Below, piece after piece: positions 1-9,545 of a stretch of 64,000 nt of DNA (positions within the stretch are counted from its first letter, which is position 1; the number at the start of each line of letters is the position of its first letter). The notes beneath the pieces were generated by a model. That model was given only the letters and a program-made list of their open reading frames with translations. It had not been told where the DNA came from and made no database searches. Source of the stretch: an uncultured Acetobacteraceae bacterium (lineage in GTDB: Bacteria; Pseudomonadota; Alphaproteobacteria; Acetobacterales; Acetobacteraceae); the NCBI GenBank assembly GCA_903895595.1, contig CAITUP010000141.1:1-64000 (forward strand). Direction: 5' to 3'. A program made the position numbers and the translations under genes.

Positions 1-24
1 CCTGAGCATTGTCCGCGCCCTGCG

Positions 25-46
25 ACGGCCCCTGCCGGGGGGCCGT
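25..46. terminator. Perfect 8-bp GC-rich hairpin before the tRNA gene
   Basis: The arms ACGGCCCC and GGGGCCGT pair perfectly around a six-base loop. No T-tract follows on either strand, so this is only terminator-like. It may end transcription of a gene lying to the left of the window. No coding sequence is visible in the first 60 bases. Confidence 0.3.
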
Positions 47-60
47 TGAACGCGCGGGAT

Positions 61-136
61 GGGGCTGTAGCTCAGTTGGGAGAGCGCCTCGTTCGCAATG
101 AGGAGGTCAGGGGTTCGATTCCCCTCAGCTCCACCA
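61..136 (+). tRNA. tRNA-Ala, anticodon CGC
   Basis: A complete cloverleaf of 76 nt with an encoded CCA end. The acceptor stem pairs GGGGCTG with CAGCTCC, including a G3-U70 wobble, which is the classic identity element for alanyl-tRNA synthetase. The D arm contains AGTTGGGA. The anticodon loop is TTCGCAA, giving anticodon CGC, which reads the alanine codon GCG. The T arm contains TTCGATT between AGGGG and CCCCT. A tRNA-Ala that reads GCG fits a GC-rich genome. Confidence 0.97.
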
Positions 137-154
137 CCGTCCCGCGACGGCCCC

Positions 155-625
155 CTATTCCGCCCGCAACGACGACCGGATCGAGGCAACGCCCGCCGGG
201 TCCTCCATGGCCGCCAGCCGTCCGGCCGCGAGCGCCGCGAACTGCCGTAACAGCGCCGTCCGCCGCGCCGGCGCCAAGGGATGGGACGGCGCATCGCGCA
301 GCACATCGGCCTCCAGGTCGGCCGCGACGATCAATCCCACTTCAGCCGGCAGCAACTCCGCCGGGAAGTCGGTATCGACCGCGAAATACAGCGCGTCGGC
401 GTAGCCACGGTATTCCGGCCATTTGCCATCCGTCAGGAAATCCCGAGGCCCCGACTTGACCTCGATGCACACAAACCCGCCATCCGGCCGCAGCGCCAGA
501 ATATCGGCCCGCCGGCCGTTCGGCAGAGGCACCTCATGCAGCGGCGCCCACCCCATCTGCAGGCACAGCCGCGCCGTCGCCCGCCGCACCAATGCCGCCC
601 GTTCCGGGAATGACGGCCCGGTCAC
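155..625 (-). CDS. mmcB: MmcB family DNA repair protein
   Basis: A 156-residue protein with the PD-(D/E)xK nuclease core of the MmcB family: an acidic residue in RADILAL (about residues 39-45) followed by CIEVKSG (about 53-59), which supplies the E-x-K pair. MmcB is an alphaproteobacterial protein implicated in survival of DNA damage; an endonuclease role is inferred from the fold. The start codon overlaps the stop of the preceding phhB by four bases (ATGA), so the two are co-translated. The next feature downstream is the tRNA-Ala on the opposite strand. Confidence 0.88.
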   Translation of the reverse strand: MTGPSFPERAALVRRATARLCLQMGWAPLHEVPLPNGRRADILALRPDGGFVCIEVKSGPRDFLTDGKWPEYRGYADALYFAVDTDFPAELLPAEVGLIVAADLEADVLRDAPSHPLAPARRTALLRQFAALAAGRLAAMEDPAGVASIRSSLRAE

Positions 626-912
626 GCCAGCAAAGCGTCGATCGCGGCGGCCATCCGCACATCGCGCGCCGTTAGACCGCCTGAGTCGTGGGACGTCAGT
701 TCGATTCGCACCGTATTCCAGACATTGGACCAGTCGGGATGGTGATCCAGTTTCTCCGCCAGCAGCGCGACACGGGTCATGAAGCCCCAGGCCTCATTGA
801 AATTCTTGAACTTCAGCGTCCGCGCGATGGCGGTGCCGGCCTTCTCCAGCGTCCAATCCGGCAGAGTGGCGGCAAGGTCGGCACGGGCCTGTTCGGTCAG
901 CAAAGCGGACAT
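622..912 (-). CDS. phhB: 4a-hydroxytetrahydrobiopterin dehydratase
   Basis: A 96-residue pterin-4a-carbinolamine dehydratase, the usual full length. The family motif [20 protein letters not shown], near residues 55-74, carries the His-His-Pro and Trp residues of the pterin site. The enzyme dehydrates the carbinolamine made when an aromatic amino acid hydroxylase uses a tetrahydropterin. It is cytosolic. It lies upstream of mmcB with a four-base overlap. No aromatic amino acid hydroxylase is present in the window, so its partner must be elsewhere. Confidence 0.93.
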   Translation of the reverse strand: MSALLTEQARADLAATLPDWTLEKAGTAIARTLKFKNFNEAWGFMTRVALLAEKLDHHPDWSNVWNTVRIELTSHDSGGLTARDVRMAAAIDALLA

Positions 913-1016
913 CTTCGGTCTTCCTGTGCGTGGACGAGGCGGGAGAATACCCCTTATCGCCTCCCGCCCCGCAAGCCGCTAAACTGTCATCCAGCAAAGG
1001 CGGGGGAACGAACGGG

Positions 1017-1577
1017 ATGGAACCAGTGGTGCGTGTCGCGGTCACCGTCACGTTTTTGCGGATGGACAAGCCGCCGTCCGACCGCGCCGCCGCGCTGCCG
1101 CCGGGGTATCAGGTCGTGCAGGCCACGAACCCGACGGTGGGGTTCTACCGCTATCTCTATAATACCGTCGGCGCCGACTACGTCTGGTGGCTCCGCCGGA
1201 CGCTGCCGGACCGGGAGCTGGCCGATTGGCTGGACCAGCCCGAGGTGTCCGTCCACACGCTGTATCACGAAGGCGAGCCGGCCGGGTTCTTCGAACTCGA
1301 CAGCCGCCATTGGCCCGACGTGAACCTGTGCTATTTCGGCCTGATGCCGCACGCGGTCGGCACCGGCATCGGCTATCGGTTCCTGCGCCACGCCGTGGAT
1401 ACCGCCTGGCGGCAGCGGGGCGTGAAGGCGTTGACGGTGAACACATGTACCGCCGATCACGCTCGGGCACTGCCGACCTACATCCGCTCCGGCTTCCGCC
1501 CGCAGCGTCAGGCGCGAGAGGTCTGGAACGTGCCGACCCGGCTGGGGTTGCGTATTCCGCAGCATGTTCGGGCCTGA
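1017..1577 (+). CDS. GNAT family N-acetyltransferase
   Basis: About 186 residues with a GNAT fold. The acetyl-CoA loop is recognisable in LMPHAVGTGIGYRFLRHAVD (motif A, R/Q-x-x-G-x-G/A type). It is followed by VNTCTADHARALPTYIRSGF, the usual C-terminal motif in which a conserved aromatic/Gly pair ends the domain. The substrate cannot be read from the sequence. I chose the ATG preceded by GGGGGAACGAACGGG; a GTG at 930 would add 29 residues of low-complexity sequence, and an ATG at 1062 is also possible. It is followed in the same direction by hemW. Confidence 0.8.
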   Translation: MEPVVRVAVTVTFLRMDKPPSDRAAALPPGYQVVQATNPTVGFYRYLYNTVGADYVWWLRRTLPDRELADWLDQPEVSVHTLYHEGEPAGFFELDSRHWPDVNLCYFGLMPHAVGTGIGYRFLRHAVDTAWRQRGVKALTVNTCTADHARALPTYIRSGFRPQRQAREVWNVPTRLGLRIPQHVRA

Positions 1578-1590
1578 CCCGCGCGCACCC

Positions 1591-1602
1591 GTTCGATCGA
1601 AC
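1591..1602. promoter_or_regulatory. 12-bp perfect palindrome upstream of hemW
   Basis: GTTCGATCGAAC is its own reverse complement and lies 38 bases before the hemW start, just past the acetyltransferase stop. A dimeric regulator could bind here, but a palindrome this short can occur by chance in GC-rich DNA. Confidence 0.25.
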
Positions 1603-1640
1603 CATGCCGCGAACCGCCCGACATCGCCTATACCTCTGCC

Positions 1641-2789
1641 ATGGAACCCATCGCGCTCTATATCCACTGGCCGTTTTGCCTCGCCAAGTGCCCGTACTGC
1701 GACTTTAACTCCCACGTCCGGGAGCGCATTCCCCAGGCCCGCTTCCGCGCCGCCTTGCGTGCCGAGTTGGCGTGGGAAGCCGCCCGCCTCGGCTCGCGCC
1801 GGCTGACATCGGTGTTCTTTGGCGGTGGCACCCCCAGTCTGATGGAACCGGAAACCGTCGCGCTGCTGCTGGAGGACGCGTTCCGCCTGTTCGAACCGGC
1901 CCCGGATATCGAGATCACGCTTGAAGCCAACCCCACCAGTGTCGAATCCGCCAAACTCCGCGCCTTTCGCGCCGCCGGCGTGAACCGAGCGTCGCTGGGC
2001 GTGCAAAGCCTGGACGCGGAGGCGTTGCGGATGCTCGGCCGCCAGCATTCCGCCAGCCAGGCCATCGCGGCCCTGGAAACGGCGCGCGAAATCTTCCCTC
2101 GCTTGTCCTTCGACCTGATCTACGCCCGTCCCGGCCAGACCGAGGCCTCTTGGCGCGGCGAACTGCGGGCCGCCTTGGCGCTCGCGGCCGATCATCTGTC
2201 GCTGTACCAGCTGACCATCGAGCCCGGCACCGCGTTCGAGGCCTTGCACCGCCGCGGCGACATCGTGCTACCGGAGGACGACGACGCCGCCGCTCTCTAC
2301 GAAGCCACCGCCGACGAAGCCGCCCGCTTCGGGCTGTTGCCCTATGAAATCTCCAACTACGCAAAGCCCGGCGCGGAAAGCCGGCATAACCTGGCCTACT
2401 GGCGCTACGCCGATTACGCCGGCATCGGCCCCGGCGCGCATGGGCGCGTGATGGTCGGGGGAGACCTCCGCGCCACCCGCCGCCACCGCGCCCCCGAACC
2501 CTGGGCGGAGCGGGTCGAACGCGACGGCCACGGCACCACCGACGACTCGCCGCTGGCAGCCGAGGACAAGGCCCGCGAAATGCTGCTTATGGGCCTGCGT
2601 CTCACCGAGGGCCTCGACACCGCTCGGTTTACCGCCCGTACCGGCGTGGCGCTGGAAAGCGCACTCGACGTCGGTGTGCTGGGGCAGGCGGTTGACGCCG
2701 GCTACATGACGCATGACGACGGCCGCCTGATCGCGACCACGGAAGGCCGGCTGCGGTTGGACTCATTGCTGGTGGCGTTGGTGCTGTAG
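1641..2789 (+). CDS. hemW: HemW-type radical SAM protein (coproporphyrinogen III oxidase-like)
   Basis: A 382-residue radical SAM protein. The [4Fe-4S] cysteines are C13, C17 and C20 in CLAKCPYC, and FFGGGTPSL supplies the SAM-binding GGE-like strand. HemW proteins resemble HemN but lack the extra N-terminal cysteine and cannot oxidise coproporphyrinogen. The family is now regarded as a heme chaperone that inserts heme into respiratory enzymes. The C-terminal HemN-like domain is present (LMGLRLTEGLD). A mis-annotation as oxygen-independent coproporphyrinogen oxidase is likely in databases. It converges on ppx. Confidence 0.9.
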   Translation: MEPIALYIHWPFCLAKCPYCDFNSHVRERIPQARFRAALRAELAWEAARLGSRRLTSVFFGGGTPSLMEPETVALLLEDAFRLFEPAPDIEITLEANPTSVESAKLRAFRAAGVNRASLGVQSLDAEALRMLGRQHSASQAIAALETAREIFPRLSFDLIYARPGQTEASWRGELRAALALAADHLSLYQLTIEPGTAFEALHRRGDIVLPEDDDAAALYEATADEAARFGLLPYEISNYAKPGAESRHNLAYWRYADYAGIGPGAHGRVMVGGDLRATRRHRAPEPWAERVERDGHGTTDDSPLAAEDKAREMLLMGLRLTEGLDTARFTARTGVALESALDVGVLGQAVDAGYMTHDDGRLIATTEGRLRLDSLLVALVL

Positions 2790-2953
2790 CGTCTTCGACT
2801 TAACATGCCGCTTTCGGCGAGACCATAGCGTCCGCTGGCCCGATGTAACCCTTCCAGGACCTCGGGACACTTGGCCGCGCGGAGCGCTGTAACGCTTCTT
2901 CGCGCAAAATAACGGCGCCGCGGGGTCATGCCGCCAACGGATGGCCTCAACAC

Positions 2954-2972
2954 ATCCGAGAACCGCTCGGAT
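2954..2972 (-). terminator. Hairpin at the end of ppx
   Basis: ATCCGAG and CTCGGAT form a perfect 7-bp stem with a five-base loop that begins at the last base of the ppx stop codon. The following bases on the minus strand (GTGTTG) are only modestly T-rich, so this is a weak intrinsic terminator candidate. The rest of the 180-bp convergent gap with hemW shows nothing else I can name. Confidence 0.4.
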
Positions 2973-4480
2973 TATTCCGCCGCCCGGGCCAAAGCGGTTT
3001 CGGAAACAGCCTCCAGCCCCAAAGCCTGTGCCAGCCGGTCGAGCCGGCGCATCACGCTCTCGCCTGTGAAGACCCCATGATCCTCTTCCAAACTCAAAAC
3101 CAGCTGTCTGCCCCGAATCCGCAACGACGTGCCGCTGAGCAAATCCGGCGTTCCCGCCGACAGTGTGTAAGCCAGCCGCAGCGCCGTGCCCAAAATCTCC
3201 GCCCGCGCGGTGGAGGCCAAATCCAGTAACGCCCGCGCCGGCCGCAGGAACCCGGCATCGGCGTTGACCTCGTAGCGGAGCGCCGTCGCCAGCGCCAGGA
3301 AGGCGCGGGTCGGGTGATCCAGCCCGATGCCGGGTTGGCGCAGCACCCGCAGAAACGCCTGCTCTGCCCGGAATTCCGGGTGATCGTGACTGCCGATATC
3401 CGACACCCAGCACGCGGCCTCCCGCAGATGCCGTTCCGTCACGGTTTCGCGCGGGAACAGCGGCGCGGTCCAGGCGAACAGCGCCGGCGGCAGCGACGGA
3501 TCGCGGCCCAGCCGTTCTGCCATTTCGTGGCCGGCGGCCAGCAGCGGGTCCTGGGTGCGGATCTCGGCGGGCATCCGGTGCATGAACCAGCCCTCCCGCA
3601 AGCCGCTGGCACTGAATACGACCTGCCGCGCGTTCGTCACCCGCAACAGCCGTCGTAAAGCGATGGCTGCGTAGGGGAGGTCGTCGATACGCCGGCGCGA
3701 CACGTCGGGCAGCCGCTCCAGCGCCCGCCGCCCGGCGGTGGCAAGCAGCGCCGTCAGATCGCGCGCCGCGTCCCGGCCAATCTTGTAATGATGCACCATT
3801 TGCAGCGGATAGCCGGACTGCGCCATATGGATGCGCGCCAGCGCGCGCCAGGCGCCGCCCACCAGATACAAATCCCGGTCCCACCCGTCCGCCAGCCACG
3901 GCACCGTGGCCATATCCGCCTCGGCCAGCTCTCGCGCGCGATTCAGGTCGCCGCCAGACCGCTCCGCCAGCCGGATGACGCCGAGGCGCAGGGTTTGGGA
4001 GGGGCCGCGCAAGGCCCCGTCGAGCCGCACGACTTCCAAGGAGCCGCCGCCGATGTCCGCCAGGATGCCATCAGCATCGGGAATGCCGCACAGCACGCCG
4101 TCGGCGGAATAGGCCGCTTCCTCGTGGCCCGACAGGACGCGGATTGGCACCTCCGGCATGCGGGCTTGCAGCGCGGCGACGAAATCGGGGCCGTTGGTGG
4201 CGTCGCGGACCGCGGCGGTCGCCAGCACCTCGAACGGCGTGGCCCCCATGGCTTTCGCGATCAGGTAGTAGCGCTGCATCACGGTCAGTGCCGGGCCGAT
4301 GCCGTCCTCGTTCAGCCGTCCGGTCGCCTGTAACCCGCGCCCGAGCCGAAGGACGGCTTTCTCGTTGAAAATAGGGACGGGATTGCGGTGATGGCCCTCG
4401 TAGACGACCAGGCGCACGGAGTTGGAGCCGAGGTCCACAACCCCGCAGCGCGGCAGGTTGACGGAGGGCGTATAGGGCAT
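2972..4480 (-). CDS. ppx: Exopolyphosphatase, Ppx/GppA family
   Basis: About 502 residues of the actin-like ASKHA fold. The phosphate-1 loop VVDLGSNSVRLVVYE sits near residues 12-26, and the second nucleotide/phosphate loop ILADIGGGSLEVVRLD follows near 145-160. A C-terminal HD-like helical part contains the conserved DIGSHDHPEF. The enzyme removes terminal phosphate from inorganic polyphosphate, or the 5'-phosphate of pppGpp. The ATG at 4480 lies five bases after the ppk stop, so synthesis and breakdown of polyphosphate are in one operon. The open frame continues upstream inside ppk; I do not consider that part coding. Confidence 0.93.
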   Translation of the reverse strand: MPYTPSVNLPRCGVVDLGSNSVRLVVYEGHHRNPVPIFNEKAVLRLGRGLQATGRLNEDGIGPALTVMQRYYLIAKAMGATPFEVLATAAVRDATNGPDFVAALQARMPEVPIRVLSGHEEAAYSADGVLCGIPDADGILADIGGGSLEVVRLDGALRGPSQTLRLGVIRLAERSGGDLNRARELAEADMATVPWLADGWDRDLYLVGGAWRALARIHMAQSGYPLQMVHHYKIGRDAARDLTALLATAGRRALERLPDVSRRRIDDLPYAAIALRRLLRVTNARQVVFSASGLREGWFMHRMPAEIRTQDPLLAAGHEMAERLGRDPSLPPALFAWTAPLFPRETVTERHLREAACWVSDIGSHDHPEFRAEQAFLRVLRQPGIGLDHPTRAFLALATALRYEVNADAGFLRPARALLDLASTARAEILGTALRLAYTLSAGTPDLLSGTSLRIRGRQLVLSLEEDHGVFTGESVMRRLDRLAQALGLEAVSETALARAAE

Positions 4481-4485
4481 GCGGG

Positions 4486-6708
4486 TCAGTCCTGATTCAC
4501 GCGGTCCTGCCGGCGCGGGGCCAGCAGCGGGGTGGCCAATATCGGCTCGTGCAACGCGGAGCCGCGGCCCGACAGCGAAGGATTGGTCATGAAGTAGTTG
4601 TGCGCCGAGACCGGCCGCCGGCCGGCCGCCACGCGGCGCCATGTGCCGTCGGCGCGCAAATCCCAGGATTGCAGGGTGTCGCGGATGTTGGTCACCATGA
4701 TCTGGTCCAACACTTGGGCATGCACGGTCGCATTGTGAATAGGGACCAGGGTCTCGACCCGCCAGTCCAGATTCCGCTCCATCCAGTCGGCGGAGCTGAT
4801 GAACAGCTTCGCGTGGCGATTCGGCAGCGTGTGACCGTTGCCGAAGGCGAAGACGCGGCTGTGTTCCAGGAAGCGGCCGACGATGGATTTGATCCGGATG
4901 TTCTCCGACAGGCCGGGCACGCCGGGGCGCAGGCAGCAGATGCCGCGCACGATGCCGACGATTTTCACCCCGGCTTGAGATGCTTCGTACAGCGCGTCGA
5001 TCAGCGTCTGGTCGACCAGGCTGTTCAGCTTGATCCAGATGGTGGCGGGCCGGCCGGTTTTGGCGAACGCGATTTCGCGCTGGATGCCGTCCAGCAGCGT
5101 GTCGCGGGTGGTCAGAGGGCTGAATCCGATGTCCTCCATCGTATCCGGGCGGGCGTAACCGGTCATGAAGTTGAACAGCCGAGCGGCGTCGCGGGTCAGC
5201 GCGGGGTCGGAGGTGAAGAAGCTCAGGTCGGTGTAGATGCGCGCGGTGATCGGATGGTAGTTGCCGGTACCGAAATGCGCGTAGGAGCGGATGGCGCCTG
5301 CCTCCCGCCGGACAACGAGCGATAGTTTCGCGTGGGTTTTCAGTTCGGTGAAACCGAACACCACCTGCACGCCGGCGGCCTCCATGCTGCGGGCGAGGCG
5401 GATGTTGGCTTCCTCGTCGAACCGGGCGCGCAATTCGACCATGGCGGTGACGGATTTGCCGGCCTCGGCGGCCTCGATCAGCGCCTTGACGATCGGGCTA
5501 TCGCGGCTGGTGCGGTAGAGCGTTTGCTTCACCGCGATCACGTTCGGGTCCTGCGCGGCCTGCCGCAGGAACTGCACCACCACGTCGAAGCTTTCGTAGG
5601 GGTGGTGGACGACGATGTCCTTCGCCCGGATCGCCGCGAAGCAGTCCCCGCCGAAGTCGCGGATGCGTTCCGGGAACCGCGGTGTGTAGGGGGTGAACAG
5701 CAGTTCCGGCAGGTCGTCGACGATCAGTTGCGACAGATCGGCGGGGGCCAGCAGCCCTTCCTGCGTGTGGGTCTCATCCGGCGTGGCCCCGAGCTGATCG
5801 CTGACCAACAGGCGGAGCTCGTCGGGCATGGTTTTTTGGAGTTCCAGATGGATCACCACCCCCCGACGGCGGCGTTTCAACGCGGTCTCGTAGGAGCGGA
5901 CGAGGTCTTCTGCCTCTTCTTCGAATTCCACATCGGTATCGCGAATGATGCGGAACAGGCCGTTACCGGTGACCCGAAAACCGGGGAACACACGGGTAAG
6001 GAACAGGAGGACCAGATCCTCCAGCAGTACGAAGCGGATCGCGGTGTCGTTGCCCGTGGGCGGCAAGCGGATAAAGCGTTGCACCTGCGCCGGAAGCGGC
6101 AGCAGGCCGCGCATGGTCAGGCCGTCTTCTTCCCGCAGCAGCAGCAGGGCCATCACCAGGCCCATGTTCGGGATGAAGGGGAAGGGGTGGGCCGGATCGA
6201 CCGCCAGAGGGGTCAGGACCGGAAACACCCGTTCCATGAACCAGGCATCCAGCCATGCGCGATCTTCGTCGGTCAGCGCTGCCGGCTTGCAGACTTCGAT
6301 ACCCTTCTTGCGCATCAGGGCCGCCAGATCGCGCCAGACGCGTTGTTGATCCGCCAGCAGTGCCTCGGCCCTAACCTTGATTTCCGTCAGCTGCTGTGCG
6401 GCGGTGCGGCCGTCTGGGGAGACGTGGGTAAATCCGGCCTTAGCCTGCCCCACCAGCCCGGCGACGCGGACCGAGTAGAATTCGTCCAGGTTCGACGCGC
6501 TGATCGACAGAAAGCGGAGGCGTTCCAGCAGCGGATGGCGCGGATTTTCCGCTTCCTCCACAACCCGGTGGTTGAAATCCAGCCAGGAAAGTTCCCGGTT
6601 AATGAACCGCTCGGGGCTGTCCGGCGCGATGTCCCCCGAAACTTGGGGGCGTTCGGCCGTGAGGGAAGCGTCGTCGGTTGGGGCAACGATGTTCATACCG
6701 GCGACCAT
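4486..6708 (-). CDS. ppk: Polyphosphate kinase 1
   Basis: A 740-residue PPK1, typical in length. It begins with the N-terminal helical domain ([20 protein letters not shown]). The phospholipase-D-like catalytic half contains [14 protein letters not shown], whose histidine is the phosphorylated residue, then [20 protein letters not shown] and the second site [21 protein letters not shown]. It reversibly makes polyphosphate from ATP. The start may be the ATG at 6696 instead, four codons in. It is followed by ppx in the same operon. Confidence 0.96.
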   Translation of the reverse strand: MVAGMNIVAPTDDASLTAERPQVSGDIAPDSPERFINRELSWLDFNHRVVEEAENPRHPLLERLRFLSISASNLDEFYSVRVAGLVGQAKAGFTHVSPDGRTAAQQLTEIKVRAEALLADQQRVWRDLAALMRKKGIEVCKPAALTDEDRAWLDAWFMERVFPVLTPLAVDPAHPFPFIPNMGLVMALLLLREEDGLTMRGLLPLPAQVQRFIRLPPTGNDTAIRFVLLEDLVLLFLTRVFPGFRVTGNGLFRIIRDTDVEFEEEAEDLVRSYETALKRRRRGVVIHLELQKTMPDELRLLVSDQLGATPDETHTQEGLLAPADLSQLIVDDLPELLFTPYTPRFPERIRDFGGDCFAAIRAKDIVVHHPYESFDVVVQFLRQAAQDPNVIAVKQTLYRTSRDSPIVKALIEAAEAGKSVTAMVELRARFDEEANIRLARSMEAAGVQVVFGFTELKTHAKLSLVVRREAGAIRSYAHFGTGNYHPITARIYTDLSFFTSDPALTRDAARLFNFMTGYARPDTMEDIGFSPLTTRDTLLDGIQREIAFAKTGRPATIWIKLNSLVDQTLIDALYEASQAGVKIVGIVRGICCLRPGVPGLSENIRIKSIVGRFLEHSRVFAFGNGHTLPNRHAKLFISSADWMERNLDWRVETLVPIHNATVHAQVLDQIMVTNIRDTLQSWDLRADGTWRRVAAGRRPVSAHNYFMTNPSLSGRGSALHEPILATPLLAPRRQDRVNQD

Positions 6709-6809
6709 ACAGGATAGGCGGGCCGGACGGCGAGAGGGGTATTCCCATCCAGGCCGGTTCGGTATTCTTTTGGACCACGGCGTGTTTCCTCATACGCGAG
6801 TTGTCGATA

Positions 6810-7526
6810 GTGCCCGAATTTGCCGCCGCCCCCGCGACCTTGCCGCCTGGACAACGTGTCTACGCCGTGGGCGACATCCATGGCTGCCTGGAGCATTTGC
6901 AGGCGGTCCACGCGATGATCGCGGCGGATATCGCGGACCGGCCGAGCGACAACTGCGTCCTGATCCATTTGGGCGATTACATCGACCGGGGACCCGACTG
7001 CCGAGAGGTCGTCGATCTGCTGACCGCCGGACCGAACGTGCCGGGTGCGACTGTGATCAACCTGATGGGCAACCATGAGGAGATGATGATCGACGCCATC
7101 AGCACCGGTCGGGCCGAGGACGCTGCCCAGTGGATGCGCAACGGCGGGGCGGAATCGCTGCTCGGCTGGCGGATCGGCCGCAGCGTGCCCCCCACTTTGT
7201 GGCCGGCGATGATCCCGTTCGCACATCAGCGGTTCGCGCGCGACTTGGCGTTGACCCACCGGATCGGGCCGTACTTGTTCGTCCATGCGGGCGTCCGGCC
7301 GGGTAAGGCCCTGGACGCGCAGACGCGGGAAGACCTGCTGTGGATACGGGAGCCGTTTTTAGGCTCCAAAAAGGATCACGGGGCGGTTGTGGTACACGGG
7401 CACACGCCGACGCAAAATCCGGTGGTGCGGGCCAACCGCATCGGCATAGATACCGGCGCGGTGCTGGGCGGCGTCCTGACCTGCGCGATCCTGGAAGGCG
7501 GCCGGATCGGATTTATTCAGGCGTGA
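6810..7526 (+). CDS. Serine/threonine protein phosphatase-like metallophosphoesterase (PPP family)
   Basis: About 238 residues. The PPP signature blocks appear in order: GDIHG (residues 21-25), GDYIDRGPD, GNHEEM, and a late VVHGHTP. These supply the Asp, His and Asn ligands of the two-metal site. Bacterial members hydrolyse phosphoprotein or dinucleotide substrates (PrpA/ApaH-like); the length suits a bacterial protein phosphatase rather than ApaH. I chose the GTG at 6810 because the homologous part starts with PGQRVYAVGDIHG. An in-frame ATG at 6678 would overlap ppk and add unlikely sequence. It is divergent from ppk. Confidence 0.85.
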   Translation: MPEFAAAPATLPPGQRVYAVGDIHGCLEHLQAVHAMIAADIADRPSDNCVLIHLGDYIDRGPDCREVVDLLTAGPNVPGATVINLMGNHEEMMIDAISTGRAEDAAQWMRNGGAESLLGWRIGRSVPPTLWPAMIPFAHQRFARDLALTHRIGPYLFVHAGVRPGKALDAQTREDLLWIREPFLGSKKDHGAVVVHGHTPTQNPVVRANRIGIDTGAVLGGVLTCAILEGGRIGFIQA

Positions 7527-7575
7527 TGTCACCGGTTTCTTGCAACCGCGTGTCGGGCACGTTACGGCGGGGGCA

Positions 7576-8556
7576 ATGGATCCCCTGACACAGACCCCCG
7601 ACTATGCCGCCGCCGTCCGGACGCTCGCACACGCCAGCGTGCTGGTGATCGGCGACGCGATGCTGGACCGCTTCGCCCACGGCGCCGTGCACCGCCAGAG
7701 CATCGAAGCGCCGGTGCCGATTCTGACCATCGAGAGGGAATTCGCCCAACCCGGCGGCTCTGGCAACGTGGTCCGGAACCTGACGGCGCTGGGCGCGGCC
7801 GTGGCGTTTATCTCGGTCGTCGGCGACGACACCGCGGGATCGGACCTGACGGCGCTGATCGGCGGGCAGCAGGGGGTCGAGCCTTGGCTGCTGGTGCAGG
7901 GCGGCCGCACGACGACACTCAAGACGCGGTTCATCGCCTCCGGGCAGCAAATCCTGCGCACCGACCGGGAGCAGACGGATCCTATTCATCCCAAACTCGC
8001 CGACCGGCTGGTGCGCATCGCCAGCGACGCGATGGCGGCGACCTCGGTCACCGTGCTGTCCGATTACGGCAAGGGCGTGCTGACGAACGACGTACCAGCG
8101 GCTTTGGTCGCCAACGCCCGCCGCATGGGAAGGCCGGTGATCGTCGATCCGCGCGGCACGGACTTCGCCCGTTACGCCGGTGCCGACGTGGTGATGCCAA
8201 ATCGTCCGGAACTGGCCGCCGCGATCGGCATGCCGACGGGGAATGAGGCCGAGATCGTCGCCGCCGCTTTGGCGCTGCGGGCCAAGTTCGGGTTCGGCGC
8301 CGTGGTGGTGACGCGGGCGAACGACGGGATGACGCTGGTGGATGCCGACGGCGTTCAGCACTTCCCGGCGGAGGCGCCTGTGGTGCTGGATACGTCCGGG
8401 GCTGGGGATACGGCTTTGGCGACTTTGGCCGCGGCTGTCGCTTCCAAGCAGCCTTTGGCGGTCGCGGTGCGACTGGCGAACCTGGCTGCCGGGCTGTCGG
8501 TTGCGCATCCGGGTAATTCCGTCGTGCAGGAAGCCGATCTGCTGGCGGCGCTCTAG
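7576..8556 (+). CDS. rfaE1: D-glycero-beta-D-manno-heptose-7-phosphate kinase
   Basis: A 326-residue PfkB/ribokinase-fold kinase. The N-terminal GDAMLDRFAHG and PGGSGNVVRNL match the HldE kinase domain, and the catalytic-base motif DTSGAGDT lies near residue 278. It phosphorylates D-glycero-D-manno-heptose 7-phosphate at C1 on the way to ADP-heptose for lipopolysaccharide. The cytidylyl/adenylyltransferase domain of E. coli HldE is absent, so the adenylyl step needs a separate HldC-type protein not in this window. A GGCGGGGGCA ribosome-binding site precedes the ATG. Confidence 0.9.
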   Translation: MDPLTQTPDYAAAVRTLAHASVLVIGDAMLDRFAHGAVHRQSIEAPVPILTIEREFAQPGGSGNVVRNLTALGAAVAFISVVGDDTAGSDLTALIGGQQGVEPWLLVQGGRTTTLKTRFIASGQQILRTDREQTDPIHPKLADRLVRIASDAMAATSVTVLSDYGKGVLTNDVPAALVANARRMGRPVIVDPRGTDFARYAGADVVMPNRPELAAAIGMPTGNEAEIVAAALALRAKFGFGAVVVTRANDGMTLVDADGVQHFPAEAPVVLDTSGAGDTALATLAAAVASKQPLAVAVRLANLAAGLSVAHPGNSVVQEADLLAAL

Positions 8557-8614
8557 CCCCGTTCGCCGGCTTGAGGCAGAAACGCCCTCACCATTCCCAG
8601 GAAGGAGCGCCATC

Positions 8615-9541
8615 GTGGCCAAAGTTATCATCAGCTGCGCCGTCACCGGCGGCATTCATACCCCCAGCATGTCGCCCTATCTGCCGATCACGCCGGAGGA
8701 AATCGCGAAATCCTCCATCGAAGCCGCCGAGGCCGGGGCTGCCATCATTCATCTGCACGCGCGCGACCCGAACGACGGCCGCCCCTCGCCCGACCCGGCC
8801 TTGTTCATGCAGTTCCTGCCGCGGATCAAACAGAACACCGACGCGGTGATCAACATCACCACCGGCGGCGGGTTGGGCATGACGCTGGAAGAACGCCTCG
8901 CGGCCGGTATCCAGGCCAGCCCGGAAATGTGCAGCCTGAACATGGGCAGCATGAACTTCAATATTTCCCAGGCCGGCAACCGCATCACCAAGTGGAAGTA
9001 CGACTGGGAGAAGCCGTACCTCGACGCCACCGACAACTTCATCTTCCGCAACACCTTCAAGGACATCGAGAACATCGTCGAGCGTCTGGGCAAGGGCCAC
9101 GGCACCCGGTTCGAGTTCGAGTGCTACGACATCGGTCATCTCTATAACTTGGCCTACTGCCTCGATCGCGGCATCGTCGAGCCGCCGCTGTTCGTGCAGT
9201 CGATCTTCGGCATCACCGGCGGCATCGGCGCCGACCCGCGCAACCTGCTGTTTGCTCGGGAAACCGCCGACAAGCTGTTCGGCGATCAGTACGTCTGGTC
9301 GGTGCTGGCGGCGGGACGACATCAGATGGCGTTCACCACGATGGCCGGCATCCACGGCGGCAATGTGCGCGTCGGGCTGGAAGACAGCCTGTACATCGGC
9401 AAGGGCGAGCTGGCGGTGTCGAACGCGCAGCAGGTCGCCAAGATCAAGCGCATCCTGGAAGACCTCAGCCTGGAAATCGCCACCCCGGCCGAGGCGCGTG
9501 AGATCCTGAAGCTCAAGGGCGGCGACCGGGTCGGGTTCTAA
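8615..9541 (+). CDS. Beta-keto acid cleavage enzyme (BKACE, DUF849)
   Basis: A 308-residue TIM-barrel protein. The N-terminal ISCAVTGG and the zinc-binding pair H46/H48 in IIHLHARDPNDG are diagnostic of the BKACE family, whose members condense a beta-keto acid with acetyl-CoA to give acetoacetate and a new CoA ester. Later conserved blocks are NITTGGG, CSLNMGSMNF and GGNVRVGLEDSLY. The substrate cannot be inferred. The start is a GTG seven bases after a strong GAAGGAG. It follows the heptose kinase but has no clear functional link with it. Confidence 0.92.
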   Translation: MAKVIISCAVTGGIHTPSMSPYLPITPEEIAKSSIEAAEAGAAIIHLHARDPNDGRPSPDPALFMQFLPRIKQNTDAVINITTGGGLGMTLEERLAAGIQASPEMCSLNMGSMNFNISQAGNRITKWKYDWEKPYLDATDNFIFRNTFKDIENIVERLGKGHGTRFEFECYDIGHLYNLAYCLDRGIVEPPLFVQSIFGITGGIGADPRNLLFARETADKLFGDQYVWSVLAAGRHQMAFTTMAGIHGGNVRVGLEDSLYIGKGELAVSNAQQVAKIKRILEDLSLEIATPAEAREILKLKGGDRVGF

Positions 9542-9545
9542 ACCC

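Noticed and set aside
987-2249. 420-codon minus-strand frame opposite the acetyltransferase and hemW
   Set aside because: Both plus-strand genes have clear catalytic motifs; the minus frame has none.
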